A stretch of 64,000 nucleotides of DNA, from NCBI GenBank assembly GCA_020073085.1, contig JAIQFV010000019.1, positions 1-64,000 of the forward strand, given 5' to 3'. Below, one piece after another: positions 1 to 7,859 of the stretch (its first letter is position 1; the number at the start of each line of letters is the position of its first letter). The notes beneath the pieces were generated by a model. It saw only the letters and a program-made list of their open reading frames with translations. It was not told the origin of the DNA and did no database searches. Position numbers and translations under genes: made by a program. This stretch comes from Terriglobia bacterium. Lineage in GTDB: Bacteria > Acidobacteriota > Terriglobia > JAIQFV01.

Positions 1-2
1 AG

Positions 3-407
3 CGACGGGCCTTCTGTCCGGCCGCTCAGGAGAGTACCCAATCGAGCCGCCTGGTAGAAAAGGAGACAGGCAAAGTCAGTTATCGTTTCGAATGGAGTTG
101 GCGGTGCAAGAGTTGCGCGCTGCGGGGGGCGTGTGTGCCGCCGGACCAGAAGCATCGCACCCTGGTGGTGGGTGAGTATCACACCGCGCTCGAGCGGAGA
201 CGGCGCGAGATGAAGACTGAGGCGTTTGAGCAGCGCAAGAAACACCGCAACGCCATTGAAGGCGCGCGCTACCGGGGATTGAAGAAAGTGCAGCTACAGA
301 ATTACTTTATCGGGGCGGCCTGCAATGTCAAACGATGGATTCGGAGAGTGCAGTGGGAGATGAAGCAGGCTATCCCTGCGGTTCCCACGGTGCTGGAAAG
401 TTCCTAA
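3..407 (+). pseudogene. IS1182-type transposase, C-terminal remnant
   Basis: The frame is open from the window's left edge to a stop at 405-407. The translated end carries the features of an IS1182-type DDE transposase tail: a Cys-rich stretch (FCPAAQEST, then WRCKSC and CVPP), HRTLVVGEY, then RNAIEG and LQNYFIGAACNVKRW. In family members as I recall them, RNAIEG is followed by about a dozen residues (TQSELVR-like, holding the last catalytic Glu) before ARYRGL. Here RNAIEG runs straight into ARYRGL, which suggests an in-frame internal deletion. I infer a dead copy. The 5' part lies outside the window, so overall truncation cannot be judged. Confidence 0.75.
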
Positions 408-567
408 CGGAGGAGACCCGTGGCCCGGCACGGAACAAAGCCGGGCCAGAGCAAAACAAATCGCTGAAAAAACGTGAAGTCTTGAGGAAATCCTCGCTTG
501 GTTGGGATGGATTCCCTCTTCCGCCAAAACTCGTCGCCGAAAAACAGGGGGTTTTGCAGCAGAATCT

Positions 568-826
568 CCAATCTCCAATTGAGATCTGGCGTTTCAGAAG
601 GGCTTGGCTAAGTGCTGGTCCGTCTCCATTTAGGGTTCGAGCCGCTGGATGGCCCCGGAGACGGTGACTTGGCCCAAATATGTCGTAGTGAATAACATTG
701 GGGTCTTTCCAATCTCCATTTGAGACTTAGCGTTCTGGAAGCTCTCGGCTAAGTGCTGGTCTGTCTCCATCTTTTCTTCGAATCGGTGGATGGCGCCGGA
801 GACGGTGACATGATCCAAGTCTATCG
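568..826 (-). pseudogene. Two tandem remnants of a REP-associated-type transposase C-terminus
   Basis: On the minus strand two degenerate copies lie 141 bp apart. The better one (about 700-818) reads VTVSGAIHRFEEKMETD followed by QHLAESFQNAK. The other (about 568-670) shows QVTVSGAIQRLEP and then breaks. The pattern resembles the C-terminal DnaA-like helix-turn-helix tail of Y1-type (RAYT) transposases. Neither copy has a catalytic domain. A third copy lies at 1118-1317. These are gene fossils or a repeat derived from one. Confidence 0.5.
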
Positions 827-870
827 TACGGTTGAAAATGGAGATTGGGAAGGCGCGACCCTATTCGTCT

Positions 871-1070
871 GAGCACCCCGATTCATCGGGGTGACAACGA
901 GTTCAAGAGAATGAAAGGGGAACCGTTTTCAACGGTTTCCTAAGAGCGGCCCAGTGCAATGGAAAAGCGGCCATCCTGTATGCGACTCGAGCCAACCATC
1001 GCAAACCGATAAATCGGTTCAAAGACCGAAGGAGGAAGAGCCGCGAACACCCCGATGAATCGGGGTGCTC
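871..1070. repeat. Nested REP-like hairpins in inverted arrangement
   Basis: A 23-bp hairpin at 871-893 (arms ACCCCGAT/ATCGGGGT) recurs as its exact reverse complement at 1048-1070. Between them are two more hairpins, 921-937 (AACCGTT-TTC-AACGGTT) and 1004-1019 (AACCGAT-AA-ATCGGTT). The outer pair in opposite orientation is the layout of a REPIN or BIME. The segment separates transposase-tail remnants on both sides. Confidence 0.7.
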
Positions 1071-1117
1071 TGAAGATTCGACCAAGGAAGATTTCAGGAC
1101 GAAAATCATTGGAGTAT

Positions 1118-1317
1118 GATCTTTCTAATCTCCAACTGACATTTGGCGTTCTGGAAGCTCTCGGCTAAGTGCTGGTCTGTCTCCATCTTTTGTTCGAATC
1201 GATGAATGGCGCCTGAGACGGTGACATAGTCCAACCCCCCTGCTAGAGCGCCCAACTGTTTGAGTCCCAGCCCCCCATAACGGAATGCCAGAGTCAAGAC
1301 CAGGTTGCGGCCCCAGC
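1118..1317 (-). pseudogene. Third REP-associated-type transposase C-terminal remnant
   Basis: The minus strand reads LTLAFRYGGLGLKQLGALAGG, then LDYVTVSGAIHRFEQKMETD and QHLAESFQNAKCQLEI. This is the best-preserved copy of the element seen at 568-826 and extends further upstream. The Y-G-G-L-x-L-x-x-L-G...VTVSGAIHRFE pattern fits the C-terminal helix-turn-helix of RAYT-like transposases. There is no start, no catalytic HUH domain and no ribosome-binding site, so it is a remnant. Confidence 0.55.
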
Positions 1318-1330
1318 CTCAAAAGAGCAA

Positions 1331-1390
1331 ACTCCAAATTCCAAAATCCAAAATCCAGATAAAATCCAAGATCCAAATTCCAAATTCCAC
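1331..1390. repeat. AT-rich short direct repeats (AAATTCCA/AAATCCA type)
   Basis: The heptamer-to-octamer units CAAATTCCA, AAATCCA and AGATCCA recur several times in about 60 bp. This is low-complexity intergenic sequence. No gene reads through it. Confidence 0.6.
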
Positions 1391-1618
1391 GTACGACCGA
1401 GACTGTGAAATGGACGCTGTCCATCACAGGCATGCGAGAATTCGAGAAGTTGAGGTCGCGAGAATTTAGTCCTCGAGAATTTAGGTCTGCACTTTTCTAC
1501 AATTCAAGTTGGCCTATCCCTCCTGCCCGCTCTGTTTTCAATCCATGAAAATTAGATTCTGAAATTTGTCCGGCGGCCGGCGGTTCTTCCTTGACGGCAG
1601 GCCTTGGCCGGTTTAGGA

Positions 1619-1659
1619 TATGCAGATGTTCGCAAATGCATCAACATAGAAATGCATAT
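1619..1659. promoter_or_regulatory. Candidate ArsR operator with repeated ATGCAT boxes
   Basis: TATGCA at 1619-1624, ATGCAT at 1636-1641 and ATGCATA at 1653-1659 sit 16-56 bp before the ATG of the ArsR gene. The outer pair is an inverted repeat. The position fits self-control of the regulator and of the complex operon behind it. No protein-binding evidence exists here. Confidence 0.4.
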
Positions 1660-1674
1660 AATTGCGGGAACTTC

Positions 1675-2025
1675 ATGCGACAACAGCTCAGTCAGTTCAA
1701 GGCGGAGTTCTTTAAGGCGCTGGCCCACCCCCTGCGTGTTTCCATTCTCGATGCGCTGCGCGAGGGCGAGCTCACCGTCAATGAAATCAGCCGGCAGTTT
1801 AGCGTGGAGCCGGCCAACGCGTCGCAGCAACTGAAGATCTTGCGGAGCAAGAACATCGTCGAGACCCACAAGGAAGGATCAAACGTTTATTACGGCGTCG
1901 GGGATCCCACCCTGTTTAAGCTGCTCGATGTGGCGAGGGAGATCTTCAACCGCCAGCTTCTCGGGGTTCGGGGCATGCTGGAGGAGTTGGAAGCCCAGCC
2001 GACCGGACGGCGGAAGAGACGTTGA
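1675..2025 (+). CDS. ArsR-family winged-helix transcriptional regulator
   Basis: The product has 116 aa and binds DNA as a probable dimer. The FFKALAHPLRVSILDAL opening, the ELTVNEISRQF helix and the NASQQLKILRSKNIV recognition helix are typical of ArsR/SmtB winged helices, and a beta-hairpin (EGSNVYYGVGDP) follows. I see no Cys in the DNA-binding region, so a classical metal-thiolate sensor site is not apparent. The longer reading from 1591 adds 28 residues that look unlike the family and overlap the candidate operator, so the ATG at 1675 is preferred. The gene lies 18 bp before the hydrogenase-like operon and in the same direction, which suggests it controls that operon. A basic C-terminal tail (GRRKRR) is present. 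Confidence 0.85.
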   Translation: MRQQLSQFKAEFFKALAHPLRVSILDALREGELTVNEISRQFSVEPANASQQLKILRSKNIVETHKEGSNVYYGVGDPTLFKLLDVAREIFNRQLLGVRGMLEELEAQPTGRRKRR

Positions 2026-2043
2026 CCGGGACCATCAGATACG

Positions 2044-2562
2044 ATGACGACCTTATGGAAGAAGATTCTTAAGACGCCGCTGGTACTTGAGCCCGTGGCC
2101 CCCTCACCGGGAGATGCCTCCATCGAAATTCTGGGCCGGTCCGTCAAAGAACGCGTGTCGGATCGGTTGGGTCGTTCTCTGCACATCCGGCAGGTGGATG
2201 CGGGATCCTGCAATGGCTGCGAACTGGAGATCGCCGCCTTGAATAACCCTTACTATGACCTGGAACGGTTTGGGCTCCACTTTGTGGCCTCGCCTCGCCA
2301 TGCGGATTGTTTACTGGTGACCGGTCCCGTGACCCGCAATATGGCCGATCCACTCAAGCGGACTTATGAGGCCACCCCCGACCCCAAGCTCGTTGTGGCC
2401 ATTGGCGATTGCGCGAGGGATTGTGGCATCTTTGCAGGAGGATACGGAGTCCTGGGATCGGTGTCATCCGTTATCCCGGTGGACATCGTCGTCAGCGGTT
2501 GTCCTCCCACTCCTCGAATGATTTTGTTGGGGATCTTTGCGGCGCTGGAGCGCGGTGATTAG
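2044..2562 (+). CDS. hyfI: Hydrogenase-4/complex I-like small subunit (HyfI/HycG/NuoB type)
   Basis: The 172-aa protein is the membrane-proximal iron-sulfur subunit that would hold the single 4Fe-4S cluster equivalent to N2 of complex I. The ligands are visible: C56 and C59 in SCNGCELE, C123 in GDCARDCG and C153 in SGCPPTP. The DAGSCNGCE form is that of group 4 hydrogenases (HycG/HyfI) rather than the tandem CC of NuoB. It is the first structural gene of the operon, 18 bp after the ArsR gene. An extra Cys (C127) sits beside the third ligand. All cluster ligands are intact although the partner large subunit has lost its NiFe ligands. Confidence 0.88.
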   Translation: MTTLWKKILKTPLVLEPVAPSPGDASIEILGRSVKERVSDRLGRSLHIRQVDAGSCNGCELEIAALNNPYYDLERFGLHFVASPRHADCLLVTGPVTRNMADPLKRTYEATPDPKLVVAIGDCARDCGIFAGGYGVLGSVSSVIPVDIVVSGCPPTPRMILLGIFAALERGD

Positions 2563-2601
2563 TTCTTCATATTTGAATCGGCGCCTTCGGAAATATCGAA
2601 C

Positions 2602-4638
2602 ATGATCCAAATCGGCGAGGCACAGTTACTCCGTTTATTGGCGGTGGCCCTGGCGTGTTTTATGGCTGGCGCCGTGGGAGTGCTGGTGTGCGCCCGCTCG
2701 CCCCGTTTTGCACGCCGGGTTGGACATCTGGTGGCTATGCTGGGAGGGTTGTGTATTCTGCTCCTCAGCCTGGCCGGTTTGGCCGGGAACACGTTTGGCC
2801 TCTTCCTCCCGCGCCTCCTTCCCACGGGCGGCTTCGCTTTGGGGATGGATCGGTTGAGTGCGTTCTTCTTGTTGGTGATTGCGATCGGCGCCCTCACCGC
2901 CTCGATCTATGGATTGGCCTATACCCGGGAATATGAGGGGAAGTATTCACTGGCGGCCTACGGGTTCGCCTTTAACTTCTTCCTTGCGGCCATGGTCCTG
3001 GTCGTCCTGGCTCGCAATGGGCTGACCTTCCTGATCCTGTGGGAGGCTATGTCATTGGCGTCGTACATTCTCGTCATGACGGAAAGCGACCGCGAAGAGA
3101 CGCAACGCGCCGGGTGGACTTATCTGGTCATGACGCACGCAGGGTTTGTCTGCCTCCTCGCGGGGTTTTTGTTGATGGGCCGTTATGCGGGTACGATGGA
3201 TTTTGCACGCTGGCATGCACTCGCCGCAGGCTGGCATGGAGCCGCGCCTCACGCCGTCTTCCTGCTTCTGGGCATAGGGTTCGGCTCCAAGGCGGGGGTC
3301 ATTCCGCTCCACATCTGGCTGCCGCAGGCGCACCCGGCCGCTCCCACACCCGTTTCCGCTTTAATGTCCGGAGTCATGATTAAGCTGGGCATTTACGGGC
3401 TGGTGCGCCTCGGGTTCGACTGGCTCGGCCCGGGACCGGCGTGGTGGGGAGGAGCTGTGCTGATCGTCGCGGCCATCTCGGCCGTGCTGGGCGTACTGTA
3501 CGCCTTGGTCGAGCATGACCTGAAGCGGCTACTTGCTTATCATAGCGTCGAAAATATCGGCATCATCTTACTCGGGGTGGGCGCGGGAATGTTGTTTCAG
3601 ACATATGGATTTCCCGCGCTTGCTGCCCTTGCACTTGTAGCCGGGCTCTATCACACGTTGAACCATGCCATCTTTAAGAGCCTGTTGTTCATGGGTTCCG
3701 GCGCCGTCCTGCAAGCGACTCATACCCGGAACATGGAAGAGATGGGCGGACTCATCAAACGCATGCCCCAAACCGCCGCCTGTTTTCTGGTCGGCTCAGT
3801 GGCGATTGCCGCGCTGCCTCCGTTCAACGGCTTCATCAGCGAGTGGTTGACATTTCAATCCCTGTTGCTCAGCTTTCAGATTCCCGCACGCGCTACCAAC
3901 CTCATTTTTGTCCTCGCTGTCGCGGCGCTCGCCCTCACGAGCGGGCTTGCTGCGGCCTGCTTCGTCAAGGCGTTCGGCATCACGTTTCTGGCGTTGCCGC
4001 GCAGCGAGCACGCCGAACGCGCCCATGAAGTGAGCTTCAGTATGCGCGCGGCGATGGCCCTGCTGGCGATTGCTTGTCTCGGACTGGGCGTCGCCCCCTT
4101 TCCCTTATTGTCCTTTTTGAACCGGGCGACGTCGGACTTGATCGGCGCCCAGGCGGACGTGCAATTCCATTGGACGTCGATAGCGGCCCATGGAACGTTC
4201 GCGACGGTGTCGCCGCTTTGGGTGGCTGCCGCGCTGCTGGTGCTGCTGGCAGCGGTACCGGTCGGCCTGCGGCTCAGCCGTGCCAATCGGCGCGGTCGCA
4301 CTTTTGAAACCTGGGGGTGCGGACGGGCGTTACAGACAGCGCGGTTTGAGTACACGGCCACCGCGTTTGCCAATCCGTTCAAACGCGTCTTTGGACTGCT
4401 CTATCGTCCAGTCAAGGAGCTTGACATCGAATTTCATCCTGAATCCAGGTTTTTCATGAGGACCATCGCTTACCGGAACGAGGCGCGGTCGATTTTTGAA
4501 GATGCCCTCTATCGTCCGCTGACGCGTTTTGCGCAATGGCTCGGAAGGCGGGCGCGCGTTTTTCAGTCGGGCAATGTTCATGTTTATCTTCTCTATATTC
4601 TGATCGCGCTCGTGGTGCTGCTGTTGCTCGCTCGTTAG
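2602..4638 (+). CDS. hyfB: Hydrogenase-4 subunit B-like proton-translocating membrane subunit (ND5/Mrp type)
   Basis: This 678-aa polytopic membrane protein belongs to the proton-conducting transporter family shared by NuoL/M/N, HyfB and HycC. The core motif LPQAHPAAPTPVSALMSG lies in the middle, preceded by GSKAGVIPLHIW and followed by HDLKRLLAYHSVENIGII, with conserved Lys and His residues in membrane helices. ALPPFNGFISEWL marks the later helices. The C-terminal part after the last antiporter helices is long (FETWGCG...RFEYTATAFANPFKRVFG) and is typical of HyfB/HycC. It would pump or conduct ions in the membrane arm. The start is the ATG at 2602, 39 bp after hyfI, with only a weak ribosome-binding site. 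Confidence 0.9.
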   Translation: MIQIGEAQLLRLLAVALACFMAGAVGVLVCARSPRFARRVGHLVAMLGGLCILLLSLAGLAGNTFGLFLPRLLPTGGFALGMDRLSAFFLLVIAIGALTASIYGLAYTREYEGKYSLAAYGFAFNFFLAAMVLVVLARNGLTFLILWEAMSLASYILVMTESDREETQRAGWTYLVMTHAGFVCLLAGFLLMGRYAGTMDFARWHALAAGWHGAAPHAVFLLLGIGFGSKAGVIPLHIWLPQAHPAAPTPVSALMSGVMIKLGIYGLVRLGFDWLGPGPAWWGGAVLIVAAISAVLGVLYALVEHDLKRLLAYHSVENIGIILLGVGAGMLFQTYGFPALAALALVAGLYHTLNHAIFKSLLFMGSGAVLQATHTRNMEEMGGLIKRMPQTAACFLVGSVAIAALPPFNGFISEWLTFQSLLLSFQIPARATNLIFVLAVAALALTSGLAAACFVKAFGITFLALPRSEHAERAHEVSFSMRAAMALLAIACLGLGVAPFPLLSFLNRATSDLIGAQADVQFHWTSIAAHGTFATVSPLWVAAALLVLLAAVPVGLRLSRANRRGRTFETWGCGRALQTARFEYTATAFANPFKRVFGLLYRPVKELDIEFHPESRFFMRTIAYRNEARSIFEDALYRPLTRFAQWLGRRARVFQSGNVHVYLLYILIALVVLLLLAR

Positions 4639-4700
4639 CCGGTTTGAGGAGGTCGGGTGAAAAGACGCTGGAGAAACAAATTTTCCATCCAGAAGGAATC

Positions 4701-5645
4701 ATGCTGATCGGGATCCTGATCGAACTCGCTCAACTCTTGATTGTCGCACTGGGCGCCCCCTTACTGGTGGGTGTGATCCGCAAGGTCAAAGCCCGCTTGC
4801 AGGGAAGACGCGGCGCCGGCCTGCTGCAGCCGTACTTGGACATGCGGAAGTGGCTGGTCAAAGAAGCGGTGGTGTCCGAGAACGCGTCTTGGATCTTCCG
4901 GTTTACACCTTATCTCCAGGCTTCGGTCATGTTGCTTTCGGCGCTTCTGATCCCCCTGCTGACGGTGCAAACCCCGCTCGGATTCACGGGCAATATTATC
5001 GTGTTGATGTATCTTTTTTTGCTGGCGACGTTTTTTCTTGCGCTCGCGGGACTGGATGCGGGGAGCGCCTTCGGCGGGATGGGATCGAGCCGCGAAATGA
5101 CCATCGCCGCCCTGGCCGAGCCGACCGTGATGATCGCGATTTTTGCCATCGCCCTGAGGGTCGGCAGCACCAGCCTCGACGAGATTATCCGGCGGGGAGC
5201 GGCGGAATCGCTGCTGTTATTGAACCCCGGCCACCTGCTCGCGTTCATTGCGCTATTCATTGTGACCCTGGCAGAGACCGGGCGCCTGCCGATCGACAAT
5301 CCGTCCACCCATCTTGAACTGACGATGATCCATGAAGCGATGATCCTGGAGTACTCCGGCCGTCACCTCGCGTTGATCGAGTGGGCATCCGGCATGAAGT
5401 TGTTCCTTTTTCTCTCACTGCTGGCCAATCTGTTCTTTCCCTGGGGCGTGGCCATGAATCGGGATGGGCCGTCGGTTTTGCTGGCCTGTGTCGTTTTGGT
5501 GTTGAAGGTGGGCCTGCTGGCCGCAATCATCGCCGTTTTGGAGACCTCGGTGGCCAAGCTGAGATTATTTCGTGTTCCCGAACTGCTCAGCGGATCGTTT
5601 TTGCTGGCGCTGCTGGCCGTGGCGTCCTTCTTCTTTGTCCGGTGA
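4701..5645 (+). CDS. hyfC: Hydrogenase-4 subunit C-like membrane subunit (NuoH/HycD type)
   Basis: The 314-aa protein is the NuoH-like subunit that anchors the peripheral arm to the membrane arm. The N-terminus carries GVIRKVKARLQGRRGAGLLQ with YLDMRKWLVKE after it, the classical NuoH/HycD loop. Later AGLDAGSAFGGMGSSREM and ETGRLPIDNPSTHLELTMIH, with EYSGRHLALIEW, are the conserved acidic loops facing the quinone-like cavity. About eight membrane helices are expected. The ATG at 4701 follows AGAAGGA with good spacing. A longer frame opening at 4536 overlaps hyfB and was not used. Confidence 0.9.
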   Translation: MLIGILIELAQLLIVALGAPLLVGVIRKVKARLQGRRGAGLLQPYLDMRKWLVKEAVVSENASWIFRFTPYLQASVMLLSALLIPLLTVQTPLGFTGNIIVLMYLFLLATFFLALAGLDAGSAFGGMGSSREMTIAALAEPTVMIAIFAIALRVGSTSLDEIIRRGAAESLLLLNPGHLLAFIALFIVTLAETGRLPIDNPSTHLELTMIHEAMILEYSGRHLALIEWASGMKLFLFLSLLANLFFPWGVAMNRDGPSVLLACVVLVLKVGLLAAIIAVLETSVAKLRLFRVPELLSGSFLLALLAVASFFFVR

Positions 5646-5723
5646 CGCGAGGGTGAATTCTGGAGAGGTTGTGGGGGGGCTGGGATTTGAATCCCTTGCA
5701 GCACGTGAAATTCTAAGGATTTT

Positions 5724-6386
5724 ATGATGGCATCGATTCTCTTTCCGAAGCTGGTGAATTTACTTTCTTTTATTTTCCTGGGCACCACCTTCCTCTTGAT
5801 CGTGCGCAGGAACTTGGCAGGGCAAGTGCGCTTGTTCGCGGTGCAGTCAATCGTGCTGGCTGTCCTGGCGGCCCTGGTGGCCGGGTTTACGCGGAGTCTT
5901 GAGCTGTTTGCGGTTGCGATCGCGGTCGTGCTCCTCAAAGGGGTTGTGATTCCTCGTGTGCTGAATCGTGCGGTGACGCGGATCGGCCTGCAGCGAAGCG
6001 CGGCGCCCTATCTGGAGACCCCGGCGTCGCTGGCGATTTGCGGTCTGCTGGTGTTGCTGTCCTTTTACGTGATGGCGCCGTTGACGGATACCAATCGCCT
6101 GCCCACGGCCGACGCCATCCCCCTGGCATTCGCCGGCGTTCTGATCGGTATCTTCATCACCATCATCCGGCGCCGTGCCTTGACCCAGATTCTCGGATTC
6201 CTGATGCTGGAGAACGGCATCTTTCTCCTCGCGCTTCTGGCCACATACGGAGTGCCGTTCATCGTGGAGCTGGGAGTTTTTCTCGACGTGCTGGTCGCAG
6301 TGCTCATCATGGAAGTGTTTATCTACAAGATCAAAGAGAATTTCGACTCCATTGAAGTGGATCAACTCGGAAAGTTGAAGGGCTAA
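5724..6386 (+). CDS. hyfE: Hydrogenase-4 subunit E-like membrane protein (NuoK-like)
   Basis: The 220-aa membrane protein has about seven hydrophobic helices. The C-terminal half is NuoK-like: FLMLENGIFLLAL and GVPFIVELGVFLDVLVAVLI carry the membrane-embedded Glu residues (in MLEN and VELG) conserved in HyfE/NuoK. It is part of the ion-conducting arm. The gene lies 78 bp after hyfC, a gap that contains a small perfect inverted repeat (GGGATT-TG-AATCCC, 5682-5695). Two ATG codons stand together at 5724 and 5727 after AAGGA. Its stop overlaps the start of the next gene by one base (TAATG), so translation is probably coupled. Confidence 0.88.
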   Translation: MMASILFPKLVNLLSFIFLGTTFLLIVRRNLAGQVRLFAVQSIVLAVLAALVAGFTRSLELFAVAIAVVLLKGVVIPRVLNRAVTRIGLQRSAAPYLETPASLAICGLLVLLSFYVMAPLTDTNRLPTADAIPLAFAGVLIGIFITIIRRRALTQILGFLMLENGIFLLALLATYGVPFIVELGVFLDVLVAVLIMEVFIYKIKENFDSIEVDQLGKLKG

Positions 6387-7858
6387 TGCTGGTTGCTTTG
6401 CTGATAACCCCTCTTATTGTGACTGCGGCGATGGCCGTGCTTCGTCACCGACGAGTGCTGGAGTTCATCTACGTTGCCGGAGCGCTTGCCGGACTGGGAA
6501 TGGGAGGGGTGGTTTCGCTGCGGGTGTTTCGGATGGGTTCCCTGACGGTCGCGACGCCCATGGCGCTCCATGCCCTGGCCGGGATTCTCCGCGTGGACGC
6601 CCTTTCCGCCCTGATGATCCTGGTGGTGACGTTTTTAGGGGCGATTGCAGCCATTTACAGCATCGGTTATATGCGAGCCGAGTCCAGCGACGGATTTCAC
6701 TCCCCGGCCAGAACCTTCTTTGCACTTTTTCACCTTTTTCTATTTACCATGTTGTTGGCGGTGACCACCGACAACCTGGGGGTCATGTGGGTGGCCATTG
6801 AAGGGACGACCCTGGCCACTGTGTTTCTGGTCAATCTTCATAACACCCGGACCTCCCTGGAAGCCGCGTACAAATATCTGATCGTGTCTTCGATCGGCAT
6901 TGCGCTGGCTTTCATCGGCACGGTCCTGATGTACTATGCGGGCACCTCGCGGGCCGGGGTGATCGGCTCGAACTGGACATCCCTTCGGGCCATGGCCGGC
7001 CAGCTCGATCCTTCGCTGGTGCGCCTGGCCTTCGCCTTCATCCTGATCGGCTATGGGACCAAGGCCGGTCTTTCGCCCATGCACACCTGGCTTCCTGACG
7101 CTCACAGCGAGGCGCCGGCCCCGATCAGCGCTTTGATGTCGGGGGTCCTGCTGAATGTCGGCTTGTATGCCCTCATCCGCTTTAAGATCGTCGCCGATCT
7201 CGCCATCGGGCCGGGATTCTCATCGCGTTGTCTGCTGGGGCTGGGGCTGTTGTCGCTGGCCGTGGCGGCCGCCTTTCTCCTCTCGCAGCGGAATTACAAA
7301 CGCATTCTCGCTTATTCCAGTGTCGAGCACATGGGGATCATCTGCCTGGGTCTCGGGTTTGGCGGAGCGTGGGGTATCCTGGGGGCACTGCTTCACGTCC
7401 TCAACCATGCGTTCTCGAAGTCGATGCTGTTCATCCTGTCCGGAAATATTTATTTGAAATACCAGACGACCGATATCCGCCGGGTGCGGGGTTTGTTGCG
7501 GACCCTGCCCGTGACGGGAATCGCGTTTCTTATGGGGACCTTGGCGCTGGTTGGACTGCCTCCTTTTGGACTGTTCATCAGCGAGTTTCTGATCTTTCGG
7601 GCGGGAGTGGACGCGGGAATGATGGCCGTTGTGGCAATCGCGATCTCCCTGCTCGTGGTGGTATTCGCCGGAATGATGGCAAGTGTTAACTCGATGCTGT
7701 ACGGGCCCACCCCCGAGTCCTTGGAGCGGGGCGACCCGCTGGCGTGGTCTCTCGCGCCGCTGGCCATCAATGGCGGACTGCTTCTGCTGCTCGGACTTGT
7801 TTTGCCGGTGGCGGTGATGCGAGTCCTTGACCAGATCATCAAGATCTTTGGAGTTTAA
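6386..7858 (+). CDS. hyfF: Hydrogenase-4 subunit F-like membrane subunit (ND4/ND2 type)
   Basis: The 490-aa protein is the second antiporter-like subunit of the complex. GYGTKAGLSPMHTWLPDAHS with EAPAPISALMSG after it is the family signature, and QRNYKRILAYSSVEHMGII follows. GLPPFGLFISEFLIF marks the later helices. The length fits HyfF. It is translationally coupled to hyfE and followed one base later by the GTG start of the large-subunit gene. With HyfB it supplies two candidate ion channels to the membrane arm. Confidence 0.9.
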   Translation: MLVALLITPLIVTAAMAVLRHRRVLEFIYVAGALAGLGMGGVVSLRVFRMGSLTVATPMALHALAGILRVDALSALMILVVTFLGAIAAIYSIGYMRAESSDGFHSPARTFFALFHLFLFTMLLAVTTDNLGVMWVAIEGTTLATVFLVNLHNTRTSLEAAYKYLIVSSIGIALAFIGTVLMYYAGTSRAGVIGSNWTSLRAMAGQLDPSLVRLAFAFILIGYGTKAGLSPMHTWLPDAHSEAPAPISALMSGVLLNVGLYALIRFKIVADLAIGPGFSSRCLLGLGLLSLAVAAAFLLSQRNYKRILAYSSVEHMGIICLGLGFGGAWGILGALLHVLNHAFSKSMLFILSGNIYLKYQTTDIRRVRGLLRTLPVTGIAFLMGTLALVGLPPFGLFISEFLIFRAGVDAGMMAVVAIAISLLVVVFAGMMASVNSMLYGPTPESLERGDPLAWSLAPLAINGGLLLLLGLVLPVAVMRVLDQIIKIFGV

Positions 7859-7859
7859 G

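Noticed and set aside
5682-5695. tRNA T-arm-like GGGATTTGAATCCC between hyfC and hyfE
   Set aside because: It is only a small palindrome; no acceptor stem, D-arm or anticodon arm can be laid out around it.
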